Origin: JAJCZZ01 sp964569085
GTDB lineage: Bacteria > Gemmatimonadota > Gemmatimonadetes > Longimicrobiales > Gaopeijiaceae
Assembly (NCBI GenBank): GCA_964569085.1
Contig: CAZMTA010000014.1
Coordinates: 27,873 to 91,872 of the forward strand
Direction: 5' to 3'
Length of the DNA: 64,000 bases
Shown: positions 62,125-64,000 of the stretch, one piece after another
How the letters are laid out: each line of letters begins with the position of its first letter
Numbering within the stretch: the stretch's first letter is position 1
Made by a program: the position numbers and the translations under genes
Notes under the pieces: generated by a model
What the model was told of the DNA's origin: nothing
The model's database searches: none
What the model saw: the letters and a program-made list of their open reading frames with translations, nothing else

Positions 62125-62592
62125 ATGCGTGCGTCCCGTCCCCTCGTCGTGGCCCTGGTGTGGTTGGCCGCCTGCTCCGGGGAGGAGCCCGAGGTCCGCG
62201 CCCCCACCGTGAGTCGGGCCGACTCGGTCGCCATGGCCGAGGCCCGCTTCGACCCGACGGTGTTCGACACCCTGGACTGGGCGGCCCAGCCCCAGACCGC
62301 CCTGGAGCGCGGGAGCCTGGTCTTCCGGATCTCGTGCGCCAAGTGCCACGGGCAGGTGGGGCGGGGCGACGGCGGCTTCGTCCACCAGGGCGATACGCTG
62401 CGTCCCCCCAGCTTCCTGACCGAGGACTGGCGGTTCGCCGACGATCCCGAGGGGCTCCGGCGCTACATCTACTCCGGGAACGTCCTGGGGATGCCGTACT
62501 GGGGCCTGGTGGGCCTCCAGTACCGGGACATCGACGCGGTGGCCACCTTCATCGACCAGGTCCTCCGGGAGAGCTATCCCGACAACCCGTAG
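62125..62592 (+). CDS. c-type cytochrome lipoprotein
   Basis: 155 residues. A lipoprotein signal (VVALVWLAAC, lipid Cys at 17) anchors the protein. The haem motif is CAKCH (C71, C74, H75), and a Met-containing LGMPYWG near residue 133 may give the axial Met. The fold suits a single-haem class I cytochrome that passes electrons at the membrane surface. It would need the Ccm maturation machinery, of which a CcmH-like protein is encoded at 27.5-28.1 kb. Confidence 0.88.
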   Translation: MRASRPLVVALVWLAACSGEEPEVRAPTVSRADSVAMAEARFDPTVFDTLDWAAQPQTALERGSLVFRISCAKCHGQVGRGDGGFVHQGDTLRPPSFLTEDWRFADDPEGLRRYIYSGNVLGMPYWGLVGLQYRDIDAVATFIDQVLRESYPDNP

Positions 62593-62640
62593 GGGCGGGG
62601 AGCGTCCGGGCGAGCCGGGGACGACGCCCGCGCCCCCGGG

Positions 62641-64000
62641 CTACATGGCCGGGGCGCCCTGGATCAGGCGGTGCAGCAGGACGGCGGCTCGCTTGATGGC
62701 GAGGCCCACGGTGTCCAGGTCCAGCGCCTCGTCGGGGGAGTGGCCGCCGCGCCCGTAGGCCCCCACCCCGGCCAGGCCGTCCACGTACGGAGCCACGAAC
62801 GCGATGTCGGCGGCGCCCCGGCGGGCCGGGTCAAGCGCCGGCATGGGCCCGCGGCCCAGGTCCTGGTTCACGTCCGAGAGCATCTCCTGGAGCGCCCGGT
62901 TCCCCTCGGTGGGCGGCATGGCCGGGTAGCCGTCGGAGAAGGTGATGCGGGCGGAGGTGACCGGAAGGTGGCGGGCCACGACGGCCTCCATGGCCTCCCG
63001 CGTCTCCTCGAGCTGCTCGTTGGAGATGGTGCGGATGCCGCCGTCCACGACCACGCGCTGGGGCACCACGTTGGTCTTCCCGAAGGCCGTCCCCCGGTTG
63101 GCCTGGGGATCGTACGTCACCTCCGTGCCTCCGACGATCACGCCGGCGTTGAAGGTGAGGTATTCCGGGCCCTTCACCTCCTCGTAGAAGGCGTTCAGGA
63201 TCCGGGCTGCCTCGAAGATGGCCCCGGCGCCGGTGTCCTCGCTGAACACCCCCGAGGAGTGGGCCTGCCGCCCCTCGACCTCCAGCCTCCACCCGGAGGA
63301 GCTGCGCCGCGCGATGGTGGCCCACTCGGCCTGGTCGTCCCGGACGCCCCCCTCGAAGCCCAGCGCCACGTCGGCCCACTCGCCGGCCGCCACCAGGTCC
63401 CGGCGGGAGAGGGACAGGGGCTCTCCGGGGCTCTCCTCGTCCCCCGTGTAGGCCACCGTGATCCGCGCTCCGTCCAGGAGGCCCGCCTCGTGGAGCGCCT
63501 TGAGGGCGTAGACGATGATCACGTTGCCCGCCTTCATGTCGGAGATGCCCGGGCCGGTGGCCCAGCCGTCCTCGGTCCGGCGGAAGGCCTGGAAGGCGTC
63601 GTCCTCCTCGAACACGGTGTCCAGATGGCCGATGAGGAGGATCTTCCGGCCCCGGTCTCCCTCCCGGCGGGCGAAGAGATGGCCGGCCCGATCGACCTCC
63701 GGGGGCAGCTCGATCCACTCGGTGTCGAAGCCCAGCGCCTCGAGCTCGGGCGCCATCACCTCGGCCACCTCCCGGACGCCGTCGTGGTTCATGGTCCCGG
63801 AGTTGATGTTCACCGTCCGCTCGAGGAGCTCGATGGCCTCGTCCACGTGGGCGTCCACCCACGCCGTCATCGCCCGCTCCTCCTGGGTGAGGGCCTGCCC
63901 GGCCAGCGGGGCCGTCCCGACGAGGAGCGCGGCCACCAGGAGGGCGGCGGCGGCGAGTCGGCGCCCGGCCCGGAGGCGGGGGGCGGAAGCGAGGGACCCG
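62641..64000 (-). CDS. Secreted M20-family peptidase (glutamate carboxypeptidase-like), 5' end outside window
   Basis: Metal-binding motifs are ILLIGHLDTVFEED, GPGISDMKAGNVIIVYALKA with the bridging Asp, YTGDEESPGE with the catalytic Glu-Glu pair, and GAYGRGGHSPDEALDL with the last His, typical of the CPG2-type M20A subfamily. A GTG at 63936 begins inside a signal peptide, and the open frame continues upstream to base 63999 with RRLAAAALLVAALLVG-type sequence, so the true start lies beyond the window end. Exported. Confidence 0.88.
   Translation of the reverse strand, partial: GSLASAPRLRAGRRLAAAALLVAALLVGTAPLAGQALTQEERAMTAWVDAHVDEAIELLERTVNINSGTMNHDGVREVAEVMAPELEALGFDTEWIELPPEVDRAGHLFARREGDRGRKILLIGHLDTVFEEDDAFQAFRRTEDGWATGPGISDMKAGNVIIVYALKALHEAGLLDGARITVAYTGDEESPGEPLSLSRRDLVAAGEWADVALGFEGGVRDDQAEWATIARRSSSGWRLEVEGRQAHSSGVFSEDTGAGAIFEAARILNAFYEEVKGPEYLTFNAGVIVGGTEVTYDPQANRGTAFGKTNVVPQRVVVDGGIRTISNEQLEETREAMEAVVARHLPVTSARITFSDGYPAMPPTEGNRALQEMLSDVNQDLGRGPMPALDPARRGAADIAFVAPYVDGLAGVGAYGRGGHSPDEALDLDTVGLAIKRAAVLLHRLIQGAPAM

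Overview
The window is 64 kb of very GC-rich bacterial chromosome with a 100-base run of N at 44728-44827, so it is a scaffold, probably from a metagenome assembly. The cell envelope is Gram-negative: two TonB-type receptors, a TolC/MacAB-like tripartite pump, several lipoproteins and many secreted hydrolases. Gene content and style (three ECF sigma/anti-sigma operons, many secreted M20/M24/M6 peptidases, high GC, promoter boxes close to start codons) fit a member of the phylum Gemmatimonadota. That placement is inference from style; no rRNA or tRNA gene is present to fix it. I see no insertion sequence, prophage, integrase or CRISPR array.

Layout. 0-3.1 kb: end of a TonB receptor, a DUF2233 phosphodiester glycosidase-like lipoprotein and a small outer-membrane-type protein. 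3.1-5.4 kb (minus): CPBP protease, threonine synthase, small membrane protein. 5.5-7.8 kb (plus): ECF sigma, zinc-finger anti-sigma, double-PDZ protein. 7.9-14.05 kb (minus): seven tightly packed genes running ECF sigma, putative anti-sigma, CpxP/Spy-like protein, TolC, ABC ATPase, adaptor, MacB-type permease. 14.1-19.0 kb: a small basic peptide gene followed by three inverted repeats, a PqqD + HprK-like kinase pair (HPr-rel-A type), facing a minus-strand run of QueD, a Gly-rich Tat-signal peptide, an HTTM partner and an HTTM protein. 19.2-22.5 kb: ADP-forming acyl-CoA synthetase, a hypothetical protein, HNH endonuclease. 22.6-27.4 kb (minus): methyltransferase, M24 peptidase, PriA. 27.5-32.2 kb (minus): pseudopilin, HD-GYP protein, small anchored protein, histone-deacetylase-like amidohydrolase, CcmH-like protein. 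32.4-39.5 kb (minus): CarB, a MetS-like microprotein, a lipoprotein and M6 protease pair, an HD hydrolase. 39.6-46.2 kb (minus): endonuclease III, two hypotheticals, an NSS transporter, TPR protein, MscL, YtoQ (cut by the N run), glycyl-tRNA synthetase. 46.4-52.1 kb: NfuA, a cyanophycinase-like protein, and minus-strand envelope and soluble proteins including a secreted M24 peptidase. 52.3-55.95 kb (plus): ECF sigma, anti-sigma, TonB receptor. 56.0-64 kb: hypothetical and small membrane proteins, two M20 peptidases, a PA0069-type radical SAM protein, a DUF3810-like protein, a nucleotidyltransferase and a c-type cytochrome lipoprotein.

How it fits together. The main theme is envelope stress and surface regulation: three ECF sigma factors, each coupled by overlapping or near-touching genes to a different output (PDZ protein, efflux pump, TonB receptor), and each preceded by a similar CAAC-N17/18/19-GTC box. 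Translational coupling is pervasive: eleven gene pairs share an NTGA overlap, with all four bases found at N. The least explained region is 14.4-18.6 kb, where a PqqD/HprK pair lies opposite a Tat-signal peptide and HTTM proteins, next to an isolated basic peptide gene.
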